Shown here: positions 35,634 through 44,716 of the stretch, piece by piece
Numbering within the stretch: the first letter of the stretch is position 1
How the letters are laid out: each line of letters starts with the position of its first letter
Source of the DNA: Phycisphaerae bacterium
Lineage (GTDB): Bacteria; Chloroflexota; Anaerolineae; 4572-78; J111
Length of the DNA stretch: 61,076 bases
Assembly (NCBI GenBank): GCA_028285035.1
Contig: JANQQF010000060.1
Span: 1-61,076, forward strand
Direction: 5' to 3'
Notes under the pieces: model-generated
Told to the model about the DNA's origin: nothing
The model's database searches: none
The model's input: the letters and a program-made list of their open reading frames with translations, nothing else
Program-made: the position numbers and the translations under genes

Positions 35634-36419
35634 AACATCCTTTGTTATTTGGGTTTAGGTGATTGAAGGTTGAGAGGAAGCGTAGGGGGGACTATCCAGT
35701 GCCTCCATTGGGAAAGTGGCTCTACTTTAGCAATAGAAATAAAAGACACCCCGTATACGTCTCAACTCTCCAGACTCCAATAACCACATTTTATTTAATC
35801 GATTAAACCCAAATTTAACCAACAACAGCGTTGGTCTCATAGTGTGAGACACTATTTTGCCCTGTTTTTACAAATTAGACAAAAACCCTTCGAGTAATTT
35901 TGTCTAATTTGCTTAAAACTACCCAAAAGATAGGTTTGGTTTTGACAAAATAGTCTACCTGTGTTAATTTTTTGTTTAATCGGTTAAATTGATTTTATGA
36001 CTAGTCTGAATTCTTTCTTTACCACCAAGTTGTGGTAAACTTATGGCTGTTGCCAGACTTACCATAACTTGCTGAATATAAAGGCGTATTCAAGTACAAT
36101 GATAGTACCAAACAAAACTCAAACCAGTGCTGGTTCCCCAAACAAATTCCATTCACCCCTTCACAATCAAAAACTATTTCTGTTAGGTGCTACATTATCT
36201 GATGTGGGCTTGTTCTCTGTTCATACGAGGCTTTAGAGGCTTTTTAGGACACTCCTGCTCAAAAATTAGATAGGACTCAAATGTTGATTGTCATTTAGCA
36301 ATTGTCGGAAACCTTTAGAGTCTTACTGGTCTCAACATTATGACAGCCCCCAAGCTATGGTGTGTTTTCAGGGATTAACCCTGTAAATTTTTATTTAGCG
36401 AATTTCCAAAGGAGGAAAT
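35634..36419. promoter_or_regulatory. Divergent lacI / ABC-operon control region with structured leader
   Basis: This 786-nt gap has no convincing gene. LacI-type operators are TTTAATCGATTAAA (35796-35809, perfect palindrome) and TTTAATCGGTTAAA (35975-35988). A promoter for the plus-strand operon is TTGACA (35942-35947), 17 nt, TAATTT (35965-35970), with the second operator directly behind it. A perfect 14-bp inverted repeat lies at 35871-35884/35898-35911. The presumed transcript has about 430 nt before the first gene, with an 8-bp stem at 36018-36039 inside an AGTCTG/CAGACT stem, a competing TTATGG/CCATAA pair and a CAGGG/CCCTG hairpin at 36369-36383. Confidence 0.65.
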
Positions 36420-38096
36420 ATGTTTGGTAAACGTATGTGGTTAGTTGTAAGTTTGCTGGCCTTAGGGTTGTTTGTCGCAGCCTGTGGAGCACAGCCAGAA
36501 ACCATTACGGTTGTTGAAACTGTTGTGGTTGAGAAGGAAGTGATTGAAGAAGTGACCGTGGTAGAAACGGTCGAAGTAGAAGTTGAAAAAGTTGTTGAAA
36601 AAGAAGTAGAAGTTGTTAAAGAAGTCGAAGTCGAAGTTGAGAAAATCGTCGAGGTTGAAGTTGAGGCGATGGTTGAACCTGAGGGAACCTTGCGACACGG
36701 GGCCTCTGTTGGTTTCATCACCTGGGATCCACAAAAGGATCAACGTACCATTTCGATGCAATATATTAACCCTATTTTTGAAGGACTTCTTCGCGAGACC
36801 AATGACGGTAACGACTTTGTTCCTGAACTAGCCACCAGTTGGGAAGAGGATGAAACCGGAATCACCTTTAATCTTCGCGAAGGCGTTGTTTTCCATGATG
36901 GTGAGCCCTTCAATGCAGAAGCTGCTGCCGCCAACATTAATCGAGCGCGAGAAGAAGGACACCCGGCTAACCGTAACTTCCTGGCGAATATCGAGTCGGT
37001 TGACGTCATTGATGATTTGACGATACGGGTGAACTTCTCTGAATTTGATGGGACGATTCTTCTGTCTTTGTCTCGTTTGCCTGGGAAGATGATTAGCCCC
37101 GCCGCCTTCGATAATGTCGCGGAAAACAACCCTATCGGTACAGGCCCCTACGCTTATGTAGCGGATGAGTCTGCAGCTGATAACAGCCTCATTGTCTATG
37201 AAGCCTTCCCCGATTACTGGGATAAGTCTCGACAAAGCTTGGCCCGTTACGAGCATAATGTTATTACCGACGGGGCGACCCGAAACAATGGGATCCTTTC
37301 TGGTGACCTTGACTCCATCGGTTTTAATGGCCCGCCTGTTCGTGCCGCTTTAGAAGCTGGTGGAATGGCAACCAGTGTTCAGCCTTCAGTTGCTTGGAGT
37401 ATGCACATTCTGGATCGCGTTGGTGCAACTGTGCCGGAACTGGCTGATGAGCGGGTCCGTAAAGCAATGGCTCTGGCCTTGGACAAAAACGCTTATTTCC
37501 AGGTCGTGGATATTGGCTTCCCCACAACCCAACAAGCCTTACCAGATTCCTACGCTTATAATGATAGCATTGCAGATTTGAGCTACAATCTGGAAGAAGC
37601 AAAGGCTCTGATGGCTGAGGCTGGGGTGGAAGGTTTTGAAATCAGTGTTCCCACCTTTGGTCCATTCAACAGCCGAAATGCCTTCATTCAAAGTGCTTGG
37701 GCCGAGATTGGTATTACAGTTAATGTTGAAGCGATTGAGGGTAACATCTTTGCTGCTTGTTCCGGTGGCGAATATCCAGTAGCCATGTGCCCCATCAACG
37801 AGCGACACATCAAGCACTTTGTTGAAAACCGTTTACTCCCCACCGGCTTCCTCAATGTCTGGAATCACGAGGACCAAGAAATCATCGATTTGTATGAGCA
37901 AGCCAAAAACCTGCCGTTGGATGAAGCAGAACCACTCTACGCTGAAATCGCCGGTATCTCCGCTGAAAAAGGCTACATTATCCACCTAGGTTGGGCCGCT
38001 AGCGCCATCGCCTACAACCCTAACAATGTGCAAGGGGTTCAGGTCCGTTATATTTACCCCGCAGTTTACGACGTCGGAGCAGTGTCAGTGAAATAG
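36420..38096 (+). CDS. Peptide/nickel-type ABC transporter substrate-binding lipoprotein (SBP family 5)
   Basis: This 558-residue lipoprotein has a signal peptide ending in VAAC (C22). It is followed by a 50-residue run of Val/Glu/Lys words (EVEVEK, VVEKEVE) up to about residue 80, probably an extended stalk. The binding domain starts with GFITWDPQKD and contains the family stretch ELATSWEED...GVVFHDGEPFNAEAAAANINRA. A strong ribosome site, AAAGGAGG, precedes the ATG. It is the first gene of the LacI-controlled operon, followed by a strong terminator-like hairpin and the permeases. The cargo is unknown; neighbours suggest a sulfated organic compound. Confidence 0.9.
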   Translation: MFGKRMWLVVSLLALGLFVAACGAQPETITVVETVVVEKEVIEEVTVVETVEVEVEKVVEKEVEVVKEVEVEVEKIVEVEVEAMVEPEGTLRHGASVGFITWDPQKDQRTISMQYINPIFEGLLRETNDGNDFVPELATSWEEDETGITFNLREGVVFHDGEPFNAEAAAANINRAREEGHPANRNFLANIESVDVIDDLTIRVNFSEFDGTILLSLSRLPGKMISPAAFDNVAENNPIGTGPYAYVADESAADNSLIVYEAFPDYWDKSRQSLARYEHNVITDGATRNNGILSGDLDSIGFNGPPVRAALEAGGMATSVQPSVAWSMHILDRVGATVPELADERVRKAMALALDKNAYFQVVDIGFPTTQQALPDSYAYNDSIADLSYNLEEAKALMAEAGVEGFEISVPTFGPFNSRNAFIQSAWAEIGITVNVEAIEGNIFAACSGGEYPVAMCPINERHIKHFVENRLLPTGFLNVWNHEDQEIIDLYEQAKNLPLDEAEPLYAEIAGISAEKGYIIHLGWAASAIAYNPNNVQGVQVRYIYPAVYDVGAVSVK

Positions 38097-38109
38097 TTTT
38101 TAGAATGAA

Positions 38110-38155
38110 GAAAGGGTTGGTAGTTGATTAAACTATCAGCCCTTTCATTTTTGTT
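38110..38155 (+). terminator. Intrinsic terminator / attenuator after the binding-protein gene
   Basis: GAAAGGG (38110-38116) pairs with CCCTTTC (38140-38146), and the inner bases extend the stem to about 16 bp with two G-T pairs around a 5-nt loop. ATTTTTGTT follows. Partial read-through would give more binding protein than permease. Confidence 0.75.
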
Positions 38156-38179
38156 ATTCCAAAATGGGGAATGCCGTCG

Positions 38180-38258
38180 GATTTATGATTTAGGATTTCA
38201 GATTTACAATTGTTACCTCGTAACTTAGCTGTAAATCGTAGATCCCAAATCGTAAATC
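38180..38258. repeat. Imperfect word-type hairpin of GATTTA/TAAATC words
   Basis: The left arm (38180-38209) is a run of GATTTA-like words and the right arm (38230-38258) a run of TAAATC-like words that pair imperfectly over about 29 nt. A related element built of the same words lies at 52490-52557. It lies upstream of the permease start. Confidence 0.6.
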
Positions 38259-38281
38259 AAGCGGGCTGGAGGAATGTATCT

Positions 38282-39226
38282 ATGATCCGACTGATCATCA
38301 ATCGTATTTTGCTAGCGATACCGCTTGTATTTGTGGTATCCATTTTGGTATTTCTGATGGTCCATGCCATTCCAGGCAGTGCTGCGACCTTGATTTTAGA
38401 TGCTGGGGCTACGCCCGAAGCCATTGCTGAACTGGAAGCGGAGATGGGGTTGGACGATCCATTAGTGGTCCAGTATGTTCGTTGGCTTAGTGGGGCGGTT
38501 CGGGGTGATTTTGGTGAATCGCTCTGGCAGCCAGTCCCTGTGTCCACCTTGATGTGGGAGAGTTTACCAGTAACGGCCTCTATTGTGTTTGGGGGGATGA
38601 TTATCGGTATTCTGTTGGGATTGGTGTTAGGGATTATCGCTGGTCTACAACCTGGTACGCTTCTTGATCGTGGCTCGACGGTAGGGGCCTCGGTTGGGGT
38701 GGCCCTGCCCCCATTTTGGCTGGCGATTATGTTCTCGCTATGGTTTGGGGTGCAACTCAAGTGGTTCCCAACGATTGGTTACACTCCCCTGACCGAAAAT
38801 CCATTTGAGTGGCTGCGCAGCATCACTTTGGCCAGTCTGGCTTTAGGTATTCCCTCTGCTGCGTTGATCGCCCGTCAAATGCGCAGTTCGATGGCCAATG
38901 TCTTACAATCCTCCTATATTCGGGCCGCTCGGGCGATGGGTATTCCAAACTGGCAGGTCATCAGTAGCTATGCCCTTAAAAATGCGATGATCCCGGTGAT
39001 TACCGCCATTGGCTTTCGTCTAGCGGTGGTGATTGGCTCGGCCTTTGTGGTCGAGTTTGTTTTCAATTTGCCAGGGGCAGGAAAACAGTTGGCAATTGGC
39101 GTCATTAGACAAGATATTTTTCTGGTCCAAGGTGGGGTCATGATCATCGCCATCATTATTGTGCTCTTTAATTTGTTTATCGATATTACCTACGGCTGGC
39201 TCAATCCTAAAGTGAGGATAACCTAA
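38282..39226 (+). CDS. Peptide/nickel-type ABC permease (DppB-like)
   Basis: This 314-residue permease starts with MIRLIINRILLAIPLVFVVSILVF, the usual first transmembrane helix of DppB. The start at 38282 follows GGAGG; an upstream in-frame ATG lies inside the repeat. It has about six transmembrane segments and the coupling loop YIRAARAMGIPNWQVISSYALKNA. The stop overlaps the next start (TAATG), indicating coupling with the fused permease-ATPase. Confidence 0.9.
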   Translation: MIRLIINRILLAIPLVFVVSILVFLMVHAIPGSAATLILDAGATPEAIAELEAEMGLDDPLVVQYVRWLSGAVRGDFGESLWQPVPVSTLMWESLPVTASIVFGGMIIGILLGLVLGIIAGLQPGTLLDRGSTVGASVGVALPPFWLAIMFSLWFGVQLKWFPTIGYTPLTENPFEWLRSITLASLALGIPSAALIARQMRSSMANVLQSSYIRAARAMGIPNWQVISSYALKNAMIPVITAIGFRLAVVIGSAFVVEFVFNLPGAGKQLAIGVIRQDIFLVQGGVMIIAIIIVLFNLFIDITYGWLNPKVRIT

Positions 39227-41208
39227 TGGCTGCGGCAACCGAACAAAAAAGTCTTTCTAATTTTGGTCGTTTTTGGCAACGATTCCGACGTGAATATCTG
39301 GCGATTTTGTCAGCCGCTTTCCTGATCGGGATGGTATTGATTGCCATCTTTCGTGATCAATTGATGCCGTATGGTTTGGCCGAGTCGGACTTCCTTAATG
39401 TGTTCTGTTACCCCTCGTTTTTACCTTGGCTGAATGAAGGGGTCGTAACTTGTACTAATCCCGAAGGCCACTGGCTGGGAACGGATGACTTGGGGCGTGA
39501 TGTATTTTCCCGTTTAGTTTATGGCACCCGTATTTCGATGCAGGCTTCATTGCTTGGGGTTGGCATCGCTGCTATTTTAGGGTTGCCTATTGGCTTGTTG
39601 GCTGGTTTTATCGGCGGCCGTTTTGATCGAATTGTGATGTGGTTTGTGGACATCATCTTTTCCTTGCCTGGTATTCTGGTAGCCTTCGGTATTATTGCCG
39701 TATTGGGGGAAGGGCTGGTCAACGCGATGGTCGCGGTCGGTATTGTGCTTTCGACCCGCTTCGCTCGTCTCGCTCGTGGGGTTGTACTGGCTGAGCGGGA
39801 AGAGCTTTATGTTGATGGGGCCAGAGTGGGTGGTTTGACCACAGGGACCATTATTTATAAGCATATTTTGCCAAACATTGCTCCGCCGTTAATCGTGCAA
39901 ACCTCACTGCTTTTTGGGGCAGTCATTTTGATCGAAGCAGGCTTGAGCTTTATTGGTGTTGGTGTTCCGATTAGCGAGCCAAGCTGGGGGCGTAGCCTAT
40001 CTGAAGCCCGCGCATTGTTACCCATTCACCCTTATCTCTCCTTTCCTGCTGGGGTGATGATTGCCCTAACCGTGTTGGCGTGGAACATCTTGGGGGATGG
40101 ATTACGGGATGCTTTAGGGCGAGATATTACCAGTAATCAATTGACCACTGTTGCTAAGCAAGTCCGGGTGGCTACCGATGAAGGTGATGCGTCTCACATC
40201 AATCCCACTTTGAAGCAAGAAGCTTCCTTGTACCTGCAAAATGTTGATGTCCGTTTTCCATCGCCGCGTGGTGATCGTGAGTTATCCATTCTCAATAAGG
40301 TTTCCTACGCCGTTCGTCCCGGCACAACACTGGGGATTGTCGGCGAGTCTGGTTCCGGTAAGAGTATGTCGGCGATGGCGGCGATGGGAATTGTTCCCGC
40401 CCCTGGTCGAGTTACAGGGGGTCGGATTTTCTTGAACGGAACCGATGTGACCGATTTGCCCGACTCTGAGATGCGCGTGTTGCGGGGTAAAGAAATTGCG
40501 ATGATTTTCCAGGAGCCGATCGCCTCGCTCAATCCAGCGATGACAGTTGGGGACCAACTCACCCGTCCGATGCGGATTCATCTGGGCCTTAGCCAGAAAG
40601 AGGCCACCGAACGGGCCTTGGAGTTGATGCGGCTCGTTCGAATTCCCGACCCAGAGCGCCGTTTGAACGAGTACCCCCACCAATTTTCAGGGGGGATGGC
40701 TCAGCGGGTTGGAATTGCGCGGGCCTTGTCTTGTAATCCTAGCGTGTTGGTGGCCGATGAGCCAACCACCGCTTTAGATGTGACCGTGCAGGGGCAGATT
40801 TTGGATCTATTGAGAGATTTACAGAGGAACTTGGGTCTGGCCATTGTATTTATTACCCACGATTTGGGCGTAGTCGCCGAAATTGCGGATCGAGTAGCGG
40901 TAATGTATGCTGGGGAGGTGGTTGAGGCTGGCCCCGTGCGGGAAGTGTTTGACCAACCGAAGCATCCCTATACCAAATCTCTCTTGGAAACCTTGCCACA
41001 CCATGGCCGATCTGAGGGGCGTTTGCCCGTTATTGAAGGGATGGTTCCCTCACCAAGTTCGTGGCCAACGGGCTGTCGCTTTAATCCCCGCTGTAAATAC
41101 GCCAGTGACATTTGTCGTGATGGATCGTTGGATATGATCCAAGTCAGTCCATCCCCACACTATACCCGCTGCGTTCGGGTCAATGATATCAATTTAAGTG
41201 AGGCTTAA
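39226..41208 (+). CDS. Fused DppC-type permease and DppD-type ATPase
   Basis: This 660-residue fusion begins with a DppC-like permease (about 1-300; LGTDDLGRDVFSRLVYG, coupling loop YVDGARVGGLTTGTIIYKHILPN). An ATPase follows from about 335, with Walker A GESGSGKS near 372, signature FSGGMAQR, Walker B VLVADEPTTALD and the Cys-rich CRFNPRCKYASDIC end, typical of oligopeptide ATPases. The two parts are normally separate genes. The single reading frame has no stop or frameshift between them, so the fusion looks genuine. It makes the second permease and first ATPase of this transporter. Confidence 0.9.
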   Translation: MAAATEQKSLSNFGRFWQRFRREYLAILSAAFLIGMVLIAIFRDQLMPYGLAESDFLNVFCYPSFLPWLNEGVVTCTNPEGHWLGTDDLGRDVFSRLVYGTRISMQASLLGVGIAAILGLPIGLLAGFIGGRFDRIVMWFVDIIFSLPGILVAFGIIAVLGEGLVNAMVAVGIVLSTRFARLARGVVLAEREELYVDGARVGGLTTGTIIYKHILPNIAPPLIVQTSLLFGAVILIEAGLSFIGVGVPISEPSWGRSLSEARALLPIHPYLSFPAGVMIALTVLAWNILGDGLRDALGRDITSNQLTTVAKQVRVATDEGDASHINPTLKQEASLYLQNVDVRFPSPRGDRELSILNKVSYAVRPGTTLGIVGESGSGKSMSAMAAMGIVPAPGRVTGGRIFLNGTDVTDLPDSEMRVLRGKEIAMIFQEPIASLNPAMTVGDQLTRPMRIHLGLSQKEATERALELMRLVRIPDPERRLNEYPHQFSGGMAQRVGIARALSCNPSVLVADEPTTALDVTVQGQILDLLRDLQRNLGLAIVFITHDLGVVAEIADRVAVMYAGEVVEAGPVREVFDQPKHPYTKSLLETLPHHGRSEGRLPVIEGMVPSPSSWPTGCRFNPRCKYASDICRDGSLDMIQVSPSPHYTRCVRVNDINLSEA

Positions 41209-41209
41209 G

Positions 41210-42286
41210 ATGAGCGAACAATCCTATCTCAATGTTGAGAACCTGCACGTTGAATTTGCCGGTCGACGACAAATTTTTGGTAAAGCCCGTCCGCCTGTTA
41301 AAGCAGTCAATGGTGTTTCATTCGACATCAAACCGGGTAAAACATTTGGTTTGGTGGGTGAGTCCGGTTCTGGTAAATCGACGATTGCTCGGTCCATTTT
41401 GCGTTTGGTGCCAGCCACAGCGGGTAGTATTCGGGTGCAGGGCGATGAAGTGACTGCAATGGATGCCAACCGTGAGAAGCAATATCGTTCCCAAGTGCAG
41501 GTCGTTTTTCAGGACCCCTACTCGTCGCTTAACCCCAGCCACATCGTTGGGGAGATTGTTGGTGAGTTGGTGACCCAACATCGTGGTATTCGTGCCGGTA
41601 AGGAGCGCGATGAGATGGTTGGTGACCTGCTGGAAAAGGTGGGCTTAGGCCGTCACTTTTTAGAGCGCTTCCCTTATGAACTCTCCGGTGGTCAGCGTCA
41701 ACGGGTCGCGATTGCGCGTGCTCTGTCTGTCGATCCTCAAATGATTATTTGTGATGAGGCCACCAGCGCCTTGGATGTCTCTATTCAAAGTCAGGTGATT
41801 AACCTGCTTGAAGAAATTCAGGAAGAGACGGGGGTATCCTATCTCTTCATCGCTCATGACTTGGCCGTGGTTCGCCATATCAGCCACGATATCGGGGTAA
41901 TGTATCTCGGCTACCTTGTTGAAACCGGGCCTGCCGAACGGGTCTACGAAAGTGCCGCTCACCCCTATTCGGTGATGCTCCACGCGGCTGAGCCAATCCC
42001 TGATCCCGAACGACAGGCCGCTCGATCCGAAGTCCGGCGTAAGTATCACATTGATGCGGAGCCACCCAGCCCCGCGAACTTGCCACCGGGTTGTCCCTTC
42101 ACCAACCGCTGTGCTTTGGTGATGGACATTTGCCACGACTCAATGCCTGACCCGACTCCGGTCGAAGGCGGGGGGACAGTTCGCTGTCACCTGCACACCT
42201 CTGGCCCGACTTTGAACGGTAAATCTGTCGTGCCCTTGCTGCTGGACAATACGCCAGAGCAGATGGCCTCTAACGGGCACCAATAG
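41210..42286 (+). CDS. Oligopeptide-type ABC ATPase (DppF-like)
   Basis: This 358-residue ATPase has Walker A GESGSGKS, QDPYSSLNP in the Q-loop, signature LSGGQRQR, Walker B MIICDEATSALD and a C-terminal GCPFTNRC. I start it at the ATG at 41210, one base after the previous stop. It is the second ATPase of the transporter and pairs with the ATPase half of the fusion protein. Confidence 0.92.
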   Translation: MSEQSYLNVENLHVEFAGRRQIFGKARPPVKAVNGVSFDIKPGKTFGLVGESGSGKSTIARSILRLVPATAGSIRVQGDEVTAMDANREKQYRSQVQVVFQDPYSSLNPSHIVGEIVGELVTQHRGIRAGKERDEMVGDLLEKVGLGRHFLERFPYELSGGQRQRVAIARALSVDPQMIICDEATSALDVSIQSQVINLLEEIQEETGVSYLFIAHDLAVVRHISHDIGVMYLGYLVETGPAERVYESAAHPYSVMLHAAEPIPDPERQAARSEVRRKYHIDAEPPSPANLPPGCPFTNRCALVMDICHDSMPDPTPVEGGGTVRCHLHTSGPTLNGKSVVPLLLDNTPEQMASNGHQ

Positions 42287-42297
42287 GTAGTCTGTCA

Positions 42298-43917
42298 ATG
42301 ACTAAACCTTTAAATACCCTGTTCATTATGTGTGACCAGTTACGCTGGGATTATCTCGCGTGTTACGGTCACCCTCATTTACATACCCCGAACATTGACC
42401 GGCTGGCTGAACGGGGAGTTCGCTTTGACCGAGCCTACGTTCAGTCGCCGATCTGTGGGCCGGCCCGGGTCTCGATGTATACGGGCCGCTATGTCTCCTC
42501 ACACGGCTCTACACTCAACTTCACAGCCCCAGCCCCGACCGAGCGATTTTTGGGTGATTATCTCGGCGAGCTTGGCGTACGAACAACGTTGGTTGGTAAA
42601 ACTCATATCAACACAGACCGAGAGGCGATGGGGTTGTTGGGCATTGACCCTGCTTCGCCCGCTGGACAGCGTATCATTCACGGGGCATTTGAACCCTATT
42701 GGCGTGATGATGGCACTCACCCTAATGACGAACGGTCAGAGAATGCCGACTATAATCGCTATTTACGCTCTGTGGGTTATGAAGGCAAAAACCCGTGGCA
42801 TACCAACGCCAATGGTGCGATTGATGAGGATGGCAACTTTCGCAGCGGCTGGTTTAATCAAAACGCTAAGTATCCGGCCAATATCAAAGAAGAACACTCG
42901 GAAACGCCGTATGCCACGAGCCGAGCGGTAGAGTTTATCGAAGAAGCATCAGATCAGCCTTGGTGTCTGCATCTGAGCTACATCAAACCCCACTGGCCTT
43001 ACATTGTTCCTGCGCCATACCATGAGATGTACGGGCAAGAACACATCATTCCTGTCAACCAAAACGAAGCGGAAAAGGTTAATCCTCATCCGGTTTTAGC
43101 CGCTTACCATAAGCACCTGGCCTCACAAGGGTTTGCGACAGCCGAGATGCGGGACGCAGTCATTCCAGCTTATATGGGCCTCATCAAGCAGATTGATGAT
43201 CAGATTGGTCGGCTCATGGACTTTCTGGAGGCCCGTGGCGAATTGGACAATACATTTATCATCTTCACCAGCGACCACGGCGACTATCTGGGCGATCATT
43301 GGCTAGGGGATAAGAACTTCTTTCACGAAGAGGCGGTGCGTGTGCCACTAATTGTGGTCGATCCTCGACCTGAAGCTGATGTCACACGTGGTACTGTTGA
43401 AACGCGATTGGTCGAGTCGATTGATTATGTCCCCACCTTTGTTGAGGCTATGGGCGGTACCCCATCTCATCGTCTTGAAGGCCAGTCACTCATTCCCCTG
43501 TTGCATGGTCAAGATGTGTCTTGGCGCGACTATGTTATCAGTGAGGTTGATTTTAGCGACCGTCAAGCCAACTACTACTTGGATTTGTCGCCAGCCCAAT
43601 GTCGAACAGTGATGGTTCGCACGGAAAAGTGGAAATATATCGCTTTCAATGGCTTCCGCCCGATGCTGTTTGATCTTGAAAACGATCCCCAAGAGCATCA
43701 CGATTTAGGGGCTGATCCGGCCTGTGAGCAACCTCGCCAGGAGATGCAGGCCAGGCTGATCGATTGGCAACTCGAACGCCGTATTCAGGTCATGGTTAAC
43801 CACCAGGTGTTTGAAGATCGAAAATGGGAATATTTCCGAGAGCAGCTAGGGATTTACATTGGCTTTTGGTCGGAAGACGATCTGCCGGACAAGGCTAAGC
43901 TGACGCGCAATGCTTGA
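42298..43917 (+). CDS. Sulfatase, formylglycine type
   Basis: This 539-residue sulfatase has the first metal ligands in MCDQLRWD (D13), the maturation motif C53-G-P-A-R57, the central TSDHGDYLGDHWLGDKNFFHE and a C-terminal EKWKYIAFNGFRPMLFDLENDPQE. Cysteine at 53 must be converted to formylglycine by a separate maturase, not present in this window. No signal peptide is seen, so it acts in the cytoplasm after import. It lies 11 nt behind the ATPase gene and overlaps the TauE gene. Confidence 0.93.
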   Translation: MTKPLNTLFIMCDQLRWDYLACYGHPHLHTPNIDRLAERGVRFDRAYVQSPICGPARVSMYTGRYVSSHGSTLNFTAPAPTERFLGDYLGELGVRTTLVGKTHINTDREAMGLLGIDPASPAGQRIIHGAFEPYWRDDGTHPNDERSENADYNRYLRSVGYEGKNPWHTNANGAIDEDGNFRSGWFNQNAKYPANIKEEHSETPYATSRAVEFIEEASDQPWCLHLSYIKPHWPYIVPAPYHEMYGQEHIIPVNQNEAEKVNPHPVLAAYHKHLASQGFATAEMRDAVIPAYMGLIKQIDDQIGRLMDFLEARGELDNTFIIFTSDHGDYLGDHWLGDKNFFHEEAVRVPLIVVDPRPEADVTRGTVETRLVESIDYVPTFVEAMGGTPSHRLEGQSLIPLLHGQDVSWRDYVISEVDFSDRQANYYLDLSPAQCRTVMVRTEKWKYIAFNGFRPMLFDLENDPQEHHDLGADPACEQPRQEMQARLIDWQLERRIQVMVNHQVFEDRKWEYFREQLGIYIGFWSEDDLPDKAKLTRNA

Positions 43918-44638
43918 TCCCGATCAATGGTGGGTGGTCTTAACCTTTTTCTCTGCCTCGATTATGCAGGGGGTCTCTGGTTTTGGTATCGCGCTGATTG
44001 CGATGCCCCTCCTCATTGGCATTTTTGGTATTCAAACAGCGGCCCCGTTGATGGCGGGGCTTGGTTTTTTTATCCAAATGGTGATGACAGTGCGCTATCG
44101 CCAATCTTTCAATTTTTCGGCGGTATGGCGATTGACAATTGCTTCATTTATTTTTGTGCCGATTGGGATTTATTCGTTAAGCCAATTACCAGAGACGTTG
44201 ATGCTCACTATATTGGGGATTGTGACAGCGTTATATGCTGTATATCGCCTGTTTCAGCTACCTGTCCCTAGCTTGACCAACCCCAATTGGGGCCTCCCCT
44301 TTGGGGCTGCTGCTGGTCTGTTAAGTGGGGCTTATAACACCTCGGGGCCACCGATTGTTATTTACGCCGACTCCCAACGCTGGACTCCTGATGCCTTTCG
44401 TAGCAACGTGTCTGGTTTCTTTTTCCTTAACACCATCGTGACCAACACCACCCACTATCTCAATGGCAACATCACCGAAATCGTCTGGCGTACCTGGCTC
44501 ATCACCATCCCGTTTATCTTCGTCGGCCTCTTAATCGGCTTCTACGTCAATCGATTTGTTAACGTCCTACTCTTTCGGAAGATTGTACTGGTGTTGCTAT
44601 TGGCGATTGGGATTCGCATCATTATTACCACCTTGTGA
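43910..44638 (+). CDS. TauE/SafE-family anion exporter
   Basis: This 242-residue membrane protein has about eight hydrophobic helices in two half repeats. The two family marks are SIMQGVSGFGIALIAMPLL and LLSGAYNTSGPPIVIYA. Relatives export sulfite, sulfoacetate or other sulfur anions. The start overlaps the sulfatase stop by eight bases. Between two sulfatases it most likely removes released sulfate or sulfite. Confidence 0.87.
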   Translation: MLDPDQWWVVLTFFSASIMQGVSGFGIALIAMPLLIGIFGIQTAAPLMAGLGFFIQMVMTVRYRQSFNFSAVWRLTIASFIFVPIGIYSLSQLPETLMLTILGIVTALYAVYRLFQLPVPSLTNPNWGLPFGAAAGLLSGAYNTSGPPIVIYADSQRWTPDAFRSNVSGFFFLNTIVTNTTHYLNGNITEIVWRTWLITIPFIFVGLLIGFYVNRFVNVLLFRKIVLVLLLAIGIRIIITTL

Positions 44639-44716
44639 CAAACATCCTTGTGACGCTGGCGGGAGTCGAAAGAGGATCTGAGTAAGGAAAACACTGATCA
44701 ATTGAAGGTGCAAATC

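Noticed and set aside
35634..36419. A hidden small gene in the 786-nt lacI gap
   Set aside because: No frame of useful length with a ribosome site was seen; palindromes and promoter motifs explain the conservation-like structure better.
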